From Phoronis ovalis (taxonomy: Eukaryota > Phoronida > Phoronidae): a stretch of 11,908 nucleotides of DNA. Shown in pieces: positions 1 to 8,659 of this stretch. The notes under the pieces are model-generated. The model was not told the origin of the DNA. It ran no database searches and was given only the letters and a program-made list of their open reading frames with translations. Numbering within the stretch: position 1 is the stretch's first letter; each line of letters starts with the position of its first letter. The translations under genes were made by a program, and so were the position numbers. The DNA lies in the NCBI GenBank assembly GCA_028565635.1, contig JAOXYB010049269.1, positions 1-11,908 of the forward strand. The letters run 5' to 3'.

Positions 1-116
1 AACCCATGGCCTTCGTGAATCCACCCTCGAATCGTCAAGTCAACGCTTCGTCTTTCCCGAAATGGTAGGTTAGTGAGTTGCACTCTCGGGTACAAACATG
101 GCCGCCAGTCGGCCAT
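1..116 (-). other. GC-richer edge segment with short open frame beginning AAGATGGCC
   Basis: From ATG 116-114 the - strand is open for 38 codons to the edge (MADWRPCLYPRVQL and on to RGWIHEGHG), with an in-frame TAG upstream. CAAGATGGCC resembles a YY1-type initiator/start site. A 7-bp inverted repeat, ATGGCCG/CGGCCAT (98-104 and 110-116), surrounds the start. It could be an internal promoter and first exon, or part of a dispersed repeat. The protein is not recognised. Confidence 0.25.
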
Positions 117-176
117 CTTGGAAGTAATCGAGGTCTAAATTACATCAGACCTGTGCTAGCTTTGACCTGTACTTAC

Positions 177-209
177 TCTGTACCAAATACGAAGATGATC
201 TGACAAAAG
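177..209 (-). CDS. Candidate next exon of the SIM-rich gene
   Basis: A GTAAGT donor (176-171) lies downstream of a pyrimidine-rich tract. Two acceptors are possible: TTCAG before 209 (33 bp) or GTCAG before 199 (23 bp). Both stay open in the frame arriving from 362. Nothing in the peptide is recognisable, so the support is splice signals only. Confidence 0.28.
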
Positions 210-361
210 CTGAAGCCGATATAGCAACACAAAGAAAAGGTTACATACGACAACGACGCATAGTCTTTAGCTATATGCCTATTCACTATTACATAGTGAT
301 GGGCATAAAAACCACGAGTAACCCCCCCCAGGATAATGTATAAAGTATTTATTACACCTAC

Positions 362-447
362 CTCCATCAGACTCTGTCAAATCCACTATGACTGTCGCAG
401 CAGTACGAGAAGTGTGGTTACCAGCGCTGGCGTGAGCATGACTATTC
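362..447 (-). CDS. SIM-rich protein gene, exon with VIVDLT motif
   Basis: 86 bp. The acceptor GTTTGTCTTTCAG is strong, and the donor is GATGGAG|GTAGGT. It completes the split Arg codon of the large exon and encodes 28 residues ending AATVIVDLTESDG, a textbook SIM core with an acidic tail. It lies 2.6 kb beyond the previous exon, but frame, splice signals and motif all agree. The last codon is split and continues left of the window or in the candidate exon at 177-209. Confidence 0.75.
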
Positions 448-3400
448 CTGAAAGACAAACATACTATTTTAATATCGTTGTCACTTTATAAGGTAGAATT
501 TCATGGTAGGTTGTAAAGTGTTGTGCTAAGCATGATTGCAGCAGGTCACAGCCACCATGCTTCTTGAGCACCTAGGTAATATGTTTAAGGATGGGTATAG
601 TCAGGAAGCAGTATAGTGCAAGGTCAACTTTGCCACAAATTGCTCAGATGCATTTATATACCAATCTGCCCAAAAATTATTTCCATCCATTCAAAACACA
701 AAACCCAATCATGACCATTCAGGAAATGCAGATTCTGTCTCTGCTTGTAGCTGCATGACTTGAGTATTGATAGCACACATTTGGTGCAGTTTTCAAGTCC
801 CTCCAGTGCATAGTCTGGAAATTGAATCTCAAATTTATCATGTGAACAAAGTATAATAACTAAACTGATAAAATACATAATGATTACAAGTAGTTATGTT
901 GACAATAAGATTACCCTCAAAGTATGTTAATTTTAGAATATTTTCTATTTGAAAAACAAAGGAAAATAAGAATTATAAAAGAGAGCAGAATGATTGCATT
1001 TTCTGAAGAATAATTTGAAGGTGACACAATTCTAGTTTTTAATAAAATGAAAATTAACCAGAATGATGTTTAACATAAAAATAGCAGGTCTAAAGCCTAT
1101 TAGACAGTTGTTAAATCGGGGATCCTGTTCCTGAATTTACAAAAAAAACAACACAGTTTTTCAATTTATGAAACATATTTTTCTAGTTCGGAACATTTTA
1201 TAACAAGTATTACATATAGAACATCATATAAATAATATTTTCTAATATTGTATAATTTTATGCATGTGTATGCATGAATTAACCAGCATCTGTGTCACCA
1301 TTATCAATCAACATGCATAAAGCAATTGACTTCCTGCATTTATGGTATAGTACTTAAATTACATTTAATAATGCAGAGTTCTACTAATACTGTATAGTAG
1401 TACATGCTAAACAATGTTTAATATGACCTTGAGCAATTAGATCTCATCAAGCAATTCATCATAAACAGCAGCAAGAATATATATTAAGAACTTCATCTTA
1501 GAAGCTTCTGTGTTCTCCAAAAGGGTTGTATTAAAAGTGACCTTGCACTCACATTCTGCTTTCTCCAGTCCCCATTACCCCATCAAATATATCTTTTCCC
1601 ACTGTTGTGTTAAAGTGTATACAGACTGTGATTCACACAATGTTTCTTGTCATTGGAGCAAACACATAACATACTCCTGTCTACCCAATTTTAAAATGGT
1701 ATATTAATGTCAAAATTTTACTGCACAGACATGTACATTTACTTCCCCACACCAACAGATATTTATTATATTGACTAGCCCTGCATAGATCTAGAACCAT
1801 GTGCCTCTATATAAAGTCATGCATTCAGATAGATGCCATCTGAAAAGGTTATTATAGCGTTTATACTTAGGGATCTGTAATTTTGAAAATGAATCGTGAT
1901 GCGCATGGTATTCTTTATAGGTAACTGTGGTAAAGTTTCCCTGTAAAGAATTCTTAATTGCAGCCATGCAGAAACTCTAAATTCTAAACAGTTTATCATG
2001 TGAAAAAATACATTAAATACAACGATTATGCAAAATTTAAATAATAAAATACAAAACCTACCTATTTCCCATTGTAATCAAAGACATGTGAACATTTTTT
2101 TCTACACAATAACTTTAAGATGATACAACTACACCAATACAGTTTGATATTATATAAAACTATTATCTCTTAGTATTTTCATGTCTGTTCAACACCCTCA
2201 TAGATATGCATACTTTTCTACGGATTAGAAATCTAAATACTACGGACAACATTTTCATAATAAATGCTATGTGGGTTTTCTGCAGCTTGACTAGATAATG
2301 GTAATATAAACTGACATAAGAGTACAAGGAAGATTGATGTAAAAAATGTGATTTAATCAATATCTAAATAAGTATCCTACTCCTGATCTTATTAAGAATA
2401 TAGCATATTTTAATTGTTTTCTTTTTATATTAAATTTATATCCTAAAAGTTTAGACAACCACACATATAGAAACTTGAATATTGAATTATTATACAAGTA
2501 CTAAATTTTAACAACTCCAACTTAGCAAAATAGTAGCACAAAATGATTTTAATTAATTCTAAAATTATAATTAGACAACTTGTACATAATGATAAATTAA
2601 AAAATTAAAAGTTCCCTTTCATTATTTTTCGATTCTGTGGATGAAGTTATTCCAGAAATTTGTCCTTTGTAATTAAACATAGTAAATCAAACATTAGTTT
2701 TAAAGACATTAATCGCAAGAAATAGTTTCTATAGTCCTATGAACAGAATTTCTATTTTTTAATTTCAAATTAACATTACAAGTAGTGAGGATTCCAATTA
2801 AAATCCAATGCTGAGATTGTTTTGCTTTGAACGATATCAAAAGTGCAAAACAGGTACATTTCCATATTACCTACATTTACTATCAAAATGTTTAAAATTT
2901 CAACATATGCAGTGTTTTCAATAAAATAGTGTATACATGTTCCAGGGCTAGTGATATTATTTATGTAAACCCCAAACATGTATAGATAAAATGTTGGTAA
3001 ATAATACAAGGTTTATGTACTAAAGTTCATTGGTGCCCTGAACATGTATAAGCTTTTGTGGAGAACTCTGATATTGGCATTAGATAATATTACCTTGGCT
3101 TTGTTTCTTCCACAATTTCAATATCACTATCACTGCTGCTTGACGATAATTCTACATCCTCCACTTGAATTGGATGAGGGGAGTTTCTTGCACCACGCCT
3201 TTTAAAATATCTTCCCGGTTTTCTTTTTTTTAAGTGCGCCTTAGGTGCAGTTATAGCTGAGTGAACTGGTACACTAGTTGACCTGATTTCAGGTGCAACC
3301 TCATCAGTATCATCTATATGTACTATATCTACATGTGACGAGTCAGAATCATGAGAAATTTCTTCATCACTTTGTATTTCTTCATCTCTTAACTCGGGAT

Positions 3401-6400
3401 TTGTGCTTAAATTTAATATTTCTTCATGATTAATGTTATTACTAAACCTTGTCTGCAAGGATGCTTTTGAATTGGCACCTGCTTTCAATTTGAGTTTAGT
3501 TTTACGAGCAGCCATCTTGCCCTTGCGAGTGTTTTGAAAAGCAGAATATTCTGAATTATGGTTCAAAATTTCATTTCTATCCAATAAATTAAGATCCACA
3601 CTTCGATTGACAGATAAATCTTCAGGGATATAATCAGAATCATGATTTTCTTGAAATAAATTGGCAAACAAAGATTCGCTTCCTCCTACATTGTCTTGAT
3701 TATCTGCTATTTGGTTATCTTCCAATCTAGTTTGATATTGACCAATCGAATCTTCCGAATCAAAGTATTCCATCATGGCATCTCTTGTATAATTGTGATC
3801 CCTATCATTAGCACTTTCTATATCACTCAAAAATGAATCCATTATAGGTACACTACGAACTGCTCTATATCCAGGTACAGTACGTGGATCGGTAGGGATG
3901 TGTAATGGATTTCGAACTGGCTCTATTTCAAACATATCAGTTGATGAACTTATGAAATTTGTATCTTCAAATAAATTCTCATTATTAACAACATCAACTT
4001 CAGAATTTCCTGATTCAGAGTCTGACTCAATGTCTATTTTCACATCATTATTAATCACTTGCGTATGATTCCCACCTACAGCTACACTTGTTTCATGATC
4101 GGTCAAATGATTATTATTCAAATTAAAATCTAATTTGTTTTCCCTGGAATTTACTTCCACATGATTAGATGAAAAATTTGGATTGTTTGAGCGTGGTGAA
4201 TGCAGTCTTTCGGGTCCTACTACATTTTCATACTGAGACTCCAAATATTCATTATTTACATTACTACTGTTTTGTGCTGTGCTTACTTGTGAAGTACTAC
4301 TAATCACAGAATGTGCTACTTTTGACTTGGGTTTACAACTTATTGCCTGTCCTTGAGCTTTTGTGGTTTCTTTTCCTTGATCATCAGATTCAGAATCATG
4401 CTTTCGTTTTGAACGGCCATTTTGCTGATGTTTCACAAAGACAGACATGTTCTTGGGATAATAATGACATAAAGATTCTTTATTGTTGTCTGACATATCC
4501 ATCGCAACATTTTCTTCTGGTTCCATGTGCGGCCATGCCTCTCTTATGCTAGCTCTGTCGCCCACATCATCAGACCAATTGTCCGCCCCTCCTGAAGCCA
4601 TGGGTAAGTCATCGCTTCTTTCCATATTATCCCAAGCCCATGCTTCTCTTACAGGTCGATAACGTTGTAATCTGTCTGTGAACTCTGACCTCTGACCCAA
4701 ATCAGAAGTTCGACCTGCTTCTGGTTTAGGCATGCTCCTTCTTGTGAAAGAAGTTTTGAAAGCACCAGGCATTACACGGTTAGGATCTACTGCATGGAAT
4801 GCAGATGTCTCTGGTACAGGATTATCATTGATATTTTCTGATGAGCGTCTCAAGTCTGTAGTTATGAATTCTGGTAGTGGCCCAAAGGGTTGTAAGTCTG
4901 AATAATCACTTAATCCTGTGTGACTACTATGAACAGACAAGGTGTCATCCCCAACAGTAGCCATAGTACTTGAGCAAGGGGAATCTGAAATGCACAGTTA
5001 TTATTTTGATGCATAAACAACTTCTCTACTTTTAATTTTTATGATAATTTAATAAGACAACCTATTTTTGTCATATCACTTTTAGAAATAAAAACAATAA
5101 AACGTCTGAAAAAATCAGAAATCTTTGTTTGCACTTTCAAGAATCCAATAAAATTTGACAAAAGTGGTTTCATACGGTTTCAAATGCTATGTTAATCCAT
5201 AAACAGTTTGTATGTGTCTTCATAACCCAAATGCAAGAGGCCTACATCCCATACTCACCAGAGCCACAACTTGATACAGGTAAGTTATCCAGTGATACAA
5301 CATCAATGAGTTCTTCTGACGGACCAGGCCACAAACCTTGCCTACGGTTAGTAATAGCAGATGCTGAAATAAAACAGAAAATGCACTACAACACAAACAA
5401 ATTTCCGAAAGTCAATATTTCAGCACTCTACCTTGATCTATTTACATGATTAACAACTACAGCTTATGTACAATACCTGGTTAGTGAAAGTAATATCTTT
5501 AAATACAAAACTATAATTTAAATTTTAACCCTCATCACATACCGTAGATAACTGCATAAGATGTTCCTGTTCTGTCGCAGTGGAGATTCCACTTTTTATT
5601 AACTTTTAGCGCAAAAAAGATAAAGTGCTACTAAATTAAATGCCTTTAACAGATTAATTGAGCTATAAGATGCAGTTTCAACACTATAGAAGCACAGTCT
5701 TACAATATAAAGTGTCCACTGCTTACTTTTCAATTGTTTTTAAAAGAAATTAATTGATTTATATGAGGATTCCAGATCTTCTGCTTATAGCTAATTCCTT
5801 AGGCCCAAAAAAAATAAGTTTGTTTCCTGCTAACAGGGTGAAATACGGTAGGTATATTTTTATTAACCATAACTTGGGAGACAAAATAAAAAGAATAAAA
5901 AAACCAACTATTTGCTGAGAACATACAAACTTTAAGCCTGGGGACTTAAAATTAGGGTCAGTTAGTGTAGCGGAAACAGACATATTTTTAATGACATTCT
6001 AATGTTATCACGATAATAGCGTACAGTTACAAATATGGATAACTCACAAATACTTTGCTCTACTAAAGCCTCAGCCCTGGCATTCAGTATGTTTGTGGAT
6101 TCTGTCAGTGGTAATGCTGGCGGTCGAAGAAGGGAAGGCAAGGGTGTGGAATCGTCAACAATTAACTCTTCTTCTTCATCATCCTGAAAAATATTTCAAC
6201 AGAAAATGAGAAGTATGCCTTTAGTTATTCAAAAATTTGTCATACCCATATCTGTAATCTGAGGAGCTTTTCTGACTAGAGATTGGGTATCGCATTTTAC
6301 TGTTCATATACAATATACCACAATAACATAACCCTTGATATGACGTACTGTCTTGATATATGATGTAAGAATGTCTCCATCTCCAATGTCACCCTGAAAT

Positions 6401-7790
6401 TTGTATTTTATTTGTAACGTTTTAATGAAAAAAAGGTTGAAACAGTTGTTATTAGTGTGAGTGATACAGGATTCAAAATTTTATAATTTTCGATAGTGCC
6501 GTTTTTTAGAAAAGTTCTTGTTTCGCAAATCACCATTACAGGCCTACCTAACCAGCATACATTCAAACCGTCAATATGCACTCGCACACCTGCCTCCTAC
6601 ACTTGAACCCTTTTTCCGGGTTTCGCACCAAAATTCTTGCTATTTGAACCATCGTTTCTGTAGACTCGTACAAGTTGCCAGGAACTCGTACAGACTTCCG
6701 GTGACTCGAACAGCAGGTCTGAGTCTCCGGAAATCTGTTCGAGTTCCTCGCAACTTGTGTGAGTCTACGGAAATGACGGTTCGAGTAGCAGGAATTTCGG
6801 CGCGAAACTTGGAAAAGGGTTCGAGTGGTAGGAAACACATGCGCGAGTGCAGATTGACGGTTTGAGTCTACGCTGGCTAGGTAGGCCTGCATTACAATTC
6901 TCCTCCGCCAACAGTAATTTTATAAGCATTCTAAATCGCACCACATGGATGAGTACAATTGGATCATTTGAATGTGAACTTTAATTATTTCTTTTGCCAC
7001 TGAGTAAAAATTGTTACTACGCTATTTAAATATTAATAGATAAAACATAAATTATAGGAGGATGTATGATTTGTCTTACAGACAATGCTCATCAATGTAC
7101 TTGAAAGGAATTGTTCGGTTATCTGTAGCATGCATTGTTTTCTTTAATCACCGTCTTTTATACCATAGGCTGTTGTTGAAACTTTCAGGTATTTATGAGG
7201 TGCATAAAATTTTGGAACCCCACTCACATTTATTATATGATGCAATGTTACCTGTGAGGAACTTATAGGGAACATATAATAGGATTTGCAAAACAAAACA
7301 GGAACTTTTCTAAAAAACAGGACAGTCCTGTTAGTTACCATGAGGAGTTCCCCCAAGATACAATGCTGGCACTTAAAAATTGGCAATGCTCGCTGCTCGC
7401 ACTTAACAAGAAAAATTGACAACCAAAAAAAAAATGATCACAAAAATCGACAATCAAAAAAAAAAAGGCCGTCGAAACAATATATTACACTAAATTAAAC
7501 AAATTTGCAAAATACTGTTCGCCAAAAGACAATGATCGCTGCTCGCACATAACAGGCCATATGCTTGCTGCTCGCAACACCCCCCTATAGCCCTCTACTA
7601 TATTACTCATTTTGCTAAAAAAATCTTTCATCATTTTTCCACTAAAACATTAAAAATAAATTACAATTGCTAGGTGACACGGGAGAGTAGGATAAACTAT
7701 GAATGATCCACCCAAACTCACCTCTGTTTTTGCAGAACCAGGTCGCAGACTTTCGCCCTGATCATGGCTCACAGACCTTTCCATGTTCAT
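362..7790 (-). CDS. SIM-rich, Arkadia/RNF111-like protein, N-terminal part (spliced, runs off left edge)
   Basis: Six coding exons join in frame: 7790-7722, 6393-6349, 6183-6048, 5363-5259, 4984-3094 and 447-362, giving 777 residues plus one base. All junctions are GT-AG and phases agree throughout. The start is the first ATG of exon 2, with a second ATG in strong context two codons later; the frame upstream has a stop and no ATG. The product is mostly disordered, rich in Ser, Asp, Glu and Asn. Visible motifs are an acidic run followed by LIVDD (about 39-49), VDVV (about 447-450), VDIVHIDD (669-676), a basic cluster (about 704-718), IEIV after a Ser/Asp run (740-743) and VIVDLTESD (768-776). 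Such cores beside acidic or Ser stretches are typical SUMO-interacting motifs. Arkadia/RNF111, a RING ubiquitin ligase in TGF-beta and SUMO-targeted degradation, has this SIM layout upstream of its RING. No RING is in the window, so the name is inferred; gene structure is firm. Confidence 0.8.
448..3093 (-). other. Long intron (2.6 kb) of the SIM-rich gene
   Basis: AT-rich sequence between donor CAAG|GTAATA and acceptor GTCTTTCAG. Short open frames on either strand show no recognisable protein. A somewhat less AT-rich patch at about 540-880 may be a decayed repeat. No conserved gene, RNA or clear repeat structure is seen. Confidence 0.6.
3094..4984 (-). CDS. SIM-rich protein gene, large exon
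   Basis: 1891 bp, open throughout. The acceptor is CTGTGCATTTCAG and the donor CCAAG|GTAATA. It encodes residues about 119-749. Two similar segments, VREAWAWDNMERSDD and IREAWPHMEPEEN, suggest a short internal duplication. Basic stretches (SKRKH, KMAARKTKLKLK, KKRKPGRYFKRR) look like nuclear-localisation or nucleic-acid-contacting regions. SIM-like cores are VDVV, VDIVHI and IEIV. If the donor is not used, the frame hits TAA at once (3092-3090), so intron retention would yield a protein ending ETKPR. Confidence 0.92.
5259..5363 (-). CDS. SIM-rich protein gene, exon with LIDVVSLD
   Basis: 105 bp, from the second base of a Ser codon to the first base of an Asp codon. The acceptor is TTTTATTTCAG and the donor CTCTG|GTGAGT. 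It encodes a segment including RRQGLWPGPSEE then LIDVVSLDN, another hydrophobic patch in an acidic setting. The frame joins the large exon without a stop, showing that the large exon's first Met (4964) is internal. Confidence 0.85.
5364..6047 (-). other. Intron of the SIM-rich gene
   Basis: 684 bp between GTGAGT (6047-6042) and the acceptor at 5364. A stretch at about 5795-5860 (a run of A's followed by sequence around TTTGTTTCCTGCTAACAGGG) looks repeat-like, but its ends are not visible. Nothing else was found. Confidence 0.55.
6048..6183 (-). CDS. SIM-rich protein gene, acidic exon
   Basis: 136 bp: 45 codons plus one base. The acceptor is ATATTTTTCAG and the donor ATTT|GTGAGT. It begins with DDEEEELIVDD, an acidic run next to a hydrophobic LIV core (SIM-like), followed by a Pro/Leu-rich linker and an Ala/Glu stretch ending EQSI. 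The split Ser codon is completed by the next exon. Confidence 0.85.
6349..6393 (-). CDS. SIM-rich protein gene, 45-bp microexon
   Basis: 15 codons (GDIGDGDILTSYIKT), phase 0 at both ends. The acceptor ACAAATTTCAG follows a long T-run, and the donor is ACA|GTACGT. Its length keeps the frame whether included or skipped, so it could be a cassette exon. A later donor-like GTTATG would break the frame into the next exon. Confidence 0.65.
6539..6889. mobile_element. 351-bp palindromic foldback/MITE-like element with CATTA flanks
   Basis: The two halves are inverted copies of each other, centred at 6714, with ends CAGGCCTACCTA and TAGGTAGGCCTG. CATTA stands directly outside both ends (6534-6538 and 6890-6894), as expected for a 5-bp target-site duplication. 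The unpaired centre is only about 13 bp (6708-6720), so it could fold into a hairpin of about 170 bp per arm. It is GC- and CpG-richer than its surroundings. It carries no transposase, so it would be non-autonomous. It sits in the intron between 7722 and 6393. Superfamily is unclear; the CAGG end recalls hAT, but the flank length does not fit. Confidence 0.85.
6560..6868. repeat. ~20-22-bp tile array (ACTCGnAC units) inside the palindrome
   Basis: Each arm divides into about eight tiles around ACTCGnAC, often followed by TTnCnG. In the left arm the nAC positions fall near 6585, 6606, 6627, 6647, 6669, 6689 and 6709, the last three exactly 20 bp apart. The right arm repeats the series in reverse complement. 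The tiles lack stops in several frames, which explains the mirror-image open frames on both strands here. Confidence 0.7.
7348..7600. repeat. Short-repeat block: GCTGCTCGCA x3 and A-tract direct repeat
   Basis: GCTGCTCGCA occurs at 7392-7401, 7538-7547 and 7567-7576, twice followed by C(T/A)(T/A)AACA. Between them, two copies of a TtGACAAyC plus A9-11 unit lie 31 bp apart (about 7414-7468). This looks like part of a repetitive element in the intron. I do not recognise the family. Confidence 0.5.
7722..7790 (-). CDS. SIM-rich protein gene, coding exon 1 (exon 2 of transcript)
   Basis: 69 bp, phase 0 at both ends, 23 codons. The acceptor is a T-rich tract ending TTTTGCAG directly before ATGAACATGG, and the donor is GAG|GTGAGT. 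The second ATG (codon 3) has A at -3 and G at +4, so either Met could be used. The encoded peptide starts MNMERSVSHDQG and ends GSAKTE. Confidence 0.8.
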
Positions 7791-8407
7791 CTGCAAAATT
7801 AAAGCTTGTCTATATAAATATGAAATTTAAGTGGTACCAGCATTTTGAACACTGCTTTTAATACACCATCTTTAACTATTATTGGAAAAGTTGTAGTGAT
7901 TATTTCTAATTCATAATATATATTGTTTAGTTATCTTAGACCAGATGGAATGTAACAGTCTAGTACCTAGTAAGAACCATCTCCCAGTGATTCAAATTGG
8001 TTGGCCACAATTGTTTTAATTTTTCTTCGATCTTTTATATTTGTATTTGTAAGTTCAAACTCATAGTCATAGTAATAGGACTAAGATAATACAAAATATA
8101 ACAAGACTCATTTTATCAGGAATTGCTGGAGCTGTACTGACGGCGATGTTACTGAAGGTAAATAAAAAATCTGAGTTCACTACGTATATCCGAACATAAA
8201 AAATTACAGTACAGGAAAAAAATCATCTGGGTCCATTTATACTGAAGGTCAAATGTGCGGACACATTGAACAGCCTTTAATGGAAAAGCCGTTTTGTTCT
8301 TGTTTGTTTTGTATGTGGGTCTATTCGAATTGCTTGTACCGAGTCTGGAGTTTTTTGATTGGAAAAATATTTGGTGAAACAAATTCTTAGAACATTGTAT
8401 AACTTAC
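7791..8407 (-). other. First intron of the SIM-rich gene
   Basis: Runs from donor GTAAGT (8407-8402) to acceptor TTTTGCAG (7798-7791). AT-rich. Its only notable content is a GC-richer 38-bp patch at 8120-8157 bounded by CAG and GTAAAT on the + strand. Confidence 0.5.
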
Positions 8408-8490
8408 CTGGATATTTTCAGCCTCTAAAAACAAACACAACTCTGTTAGAACTATCAAGTTTTTGTAGAAGTTTTACATTTTCTCCGAGC
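8408..8490 (-). other. Probable 5' UTR exon of the SIM-rich gene (start of exon uncertain)
   Basis: A strong donor, ATATCCAG|GTAAGT, lies at 8408/8407, between the first coding exon and the divergent ALG13 gene. Upstream sequence has stops and no ATG in the frame of the coding start, so the exon is noncoding. The transcription start is not visible, and 8490 is only a guess. A TTTTTAG just upstream could instead make this a 17-bp internal exon. Confidence 0.5.
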
Positions 8491-8566
8491 TGAGTTATTG
8501 TTACTATTTCCGTACATGCGCACTTTAGAAGCATGTCACCACTAGATGTCAGGAAGTATCTCAAAA
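8409..8566. promoter_or_regulatory. Shared divergent promoter interval (ALG13 / SIM-rich gene)
   Basis: Only about 158 bp separate the first donor of the - strand gene from the ALG13 ATG, so both genes must start within or close to this interval. It contains CATGCGCAC (8515-8523), a half-site like that of NRF1, which is common in TATA-less bidirectional housekeeping promoters. No TATA box is seen at a fitting place. The promoter role is inferred from gene layout. Confidence 0.6.
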
Positions 8567-8574
8567 ATGGCTGA
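8533..8574 (+). promoter_or_regulatory. uORF overlapping the ALG13 start codon
   Basis: ATG at 8533 opens a 13-codon frame that ends at TGA 8572-8574, five bases past the ALG13 ATG (8567-8569) and in another frame. If transcription starts upstream of 8533, ribosomes using it would pass the main start, so it could lower ALG13 output. A further ATG at 8546 is in frame with ALG13 and would add seven residues, but its context is weak (T at -3). The 8567 ATG has A at -3 and G at +4. Confidence 0.5.
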
Positions 8575-8659
8575 AGGTGGCAGGACAGTTTTTGTCACTG
8601 TTGGAACAACCAGCTTCGATGAGCTAATCGAGAAAGTGACAAGTGCCGATGTATTAAAA
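8567..8659 (+). CDS. ALG13: ALG13 exon 1
   Basis: 93 bp, 31 codons, starting AAAATGG and ending in phase 0 at TTAAAA|GTATGT. It holds the [12 protein letters not shown] signature. Confidence 0.93.

Larger units (their letters stand above)
6394..7721 (-). other. Repeat-bearing intron of the SIM-rich gene
   Basis: 1.3 kb, from donor GTGAGT at 7721 to acceptor at 6394. It hosts the 351-bp palindrome and the GCTGCTCGCA block. The part at 6900-7340 has no gene, apart from a small perfect inverted repeat, AACAGGACAGTCCTGTT (7316-7332). Confidence 0.6.

Noticed and set aside
654-878. 74-aa - strand frame in the long intron
   Set aside because: No splice sites that fit the host gene frame were convincing and no known domain; perhaps a decayed repeat.
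4313-4552. 79-aa + strand frame
   Set aside because: Antisense shadow of the large coding exon.
3090-4964. The 624-codon frame as a complete single-exon gene starting at ATG 4964
   Set aside because: The frame stays open above 4964 to a good acceptor and joins in phase to four upstream exons. A strong downstream exon also continues it, so the ATG is internal and the stop is intronic.
5189-5449. 86-aa + strand frame
   Set aside because: Covers the - strand exon 5259-5363 in antisense plus intron; no family resemblance.
5578-5593. Small stem AGTGGA-GAT-TCCACT
   Set aside because: A 6-bp stem in AT-rich intron is not significant.
6518-6892. Open frames of 115 aa (+) and 109 aa (-) over the palindrome
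   Set aside because: They read as near copies of each other because the DNA is an inverted repeat of stop-poor tiles. No known domain, and CDS status would need both strands to code alike.
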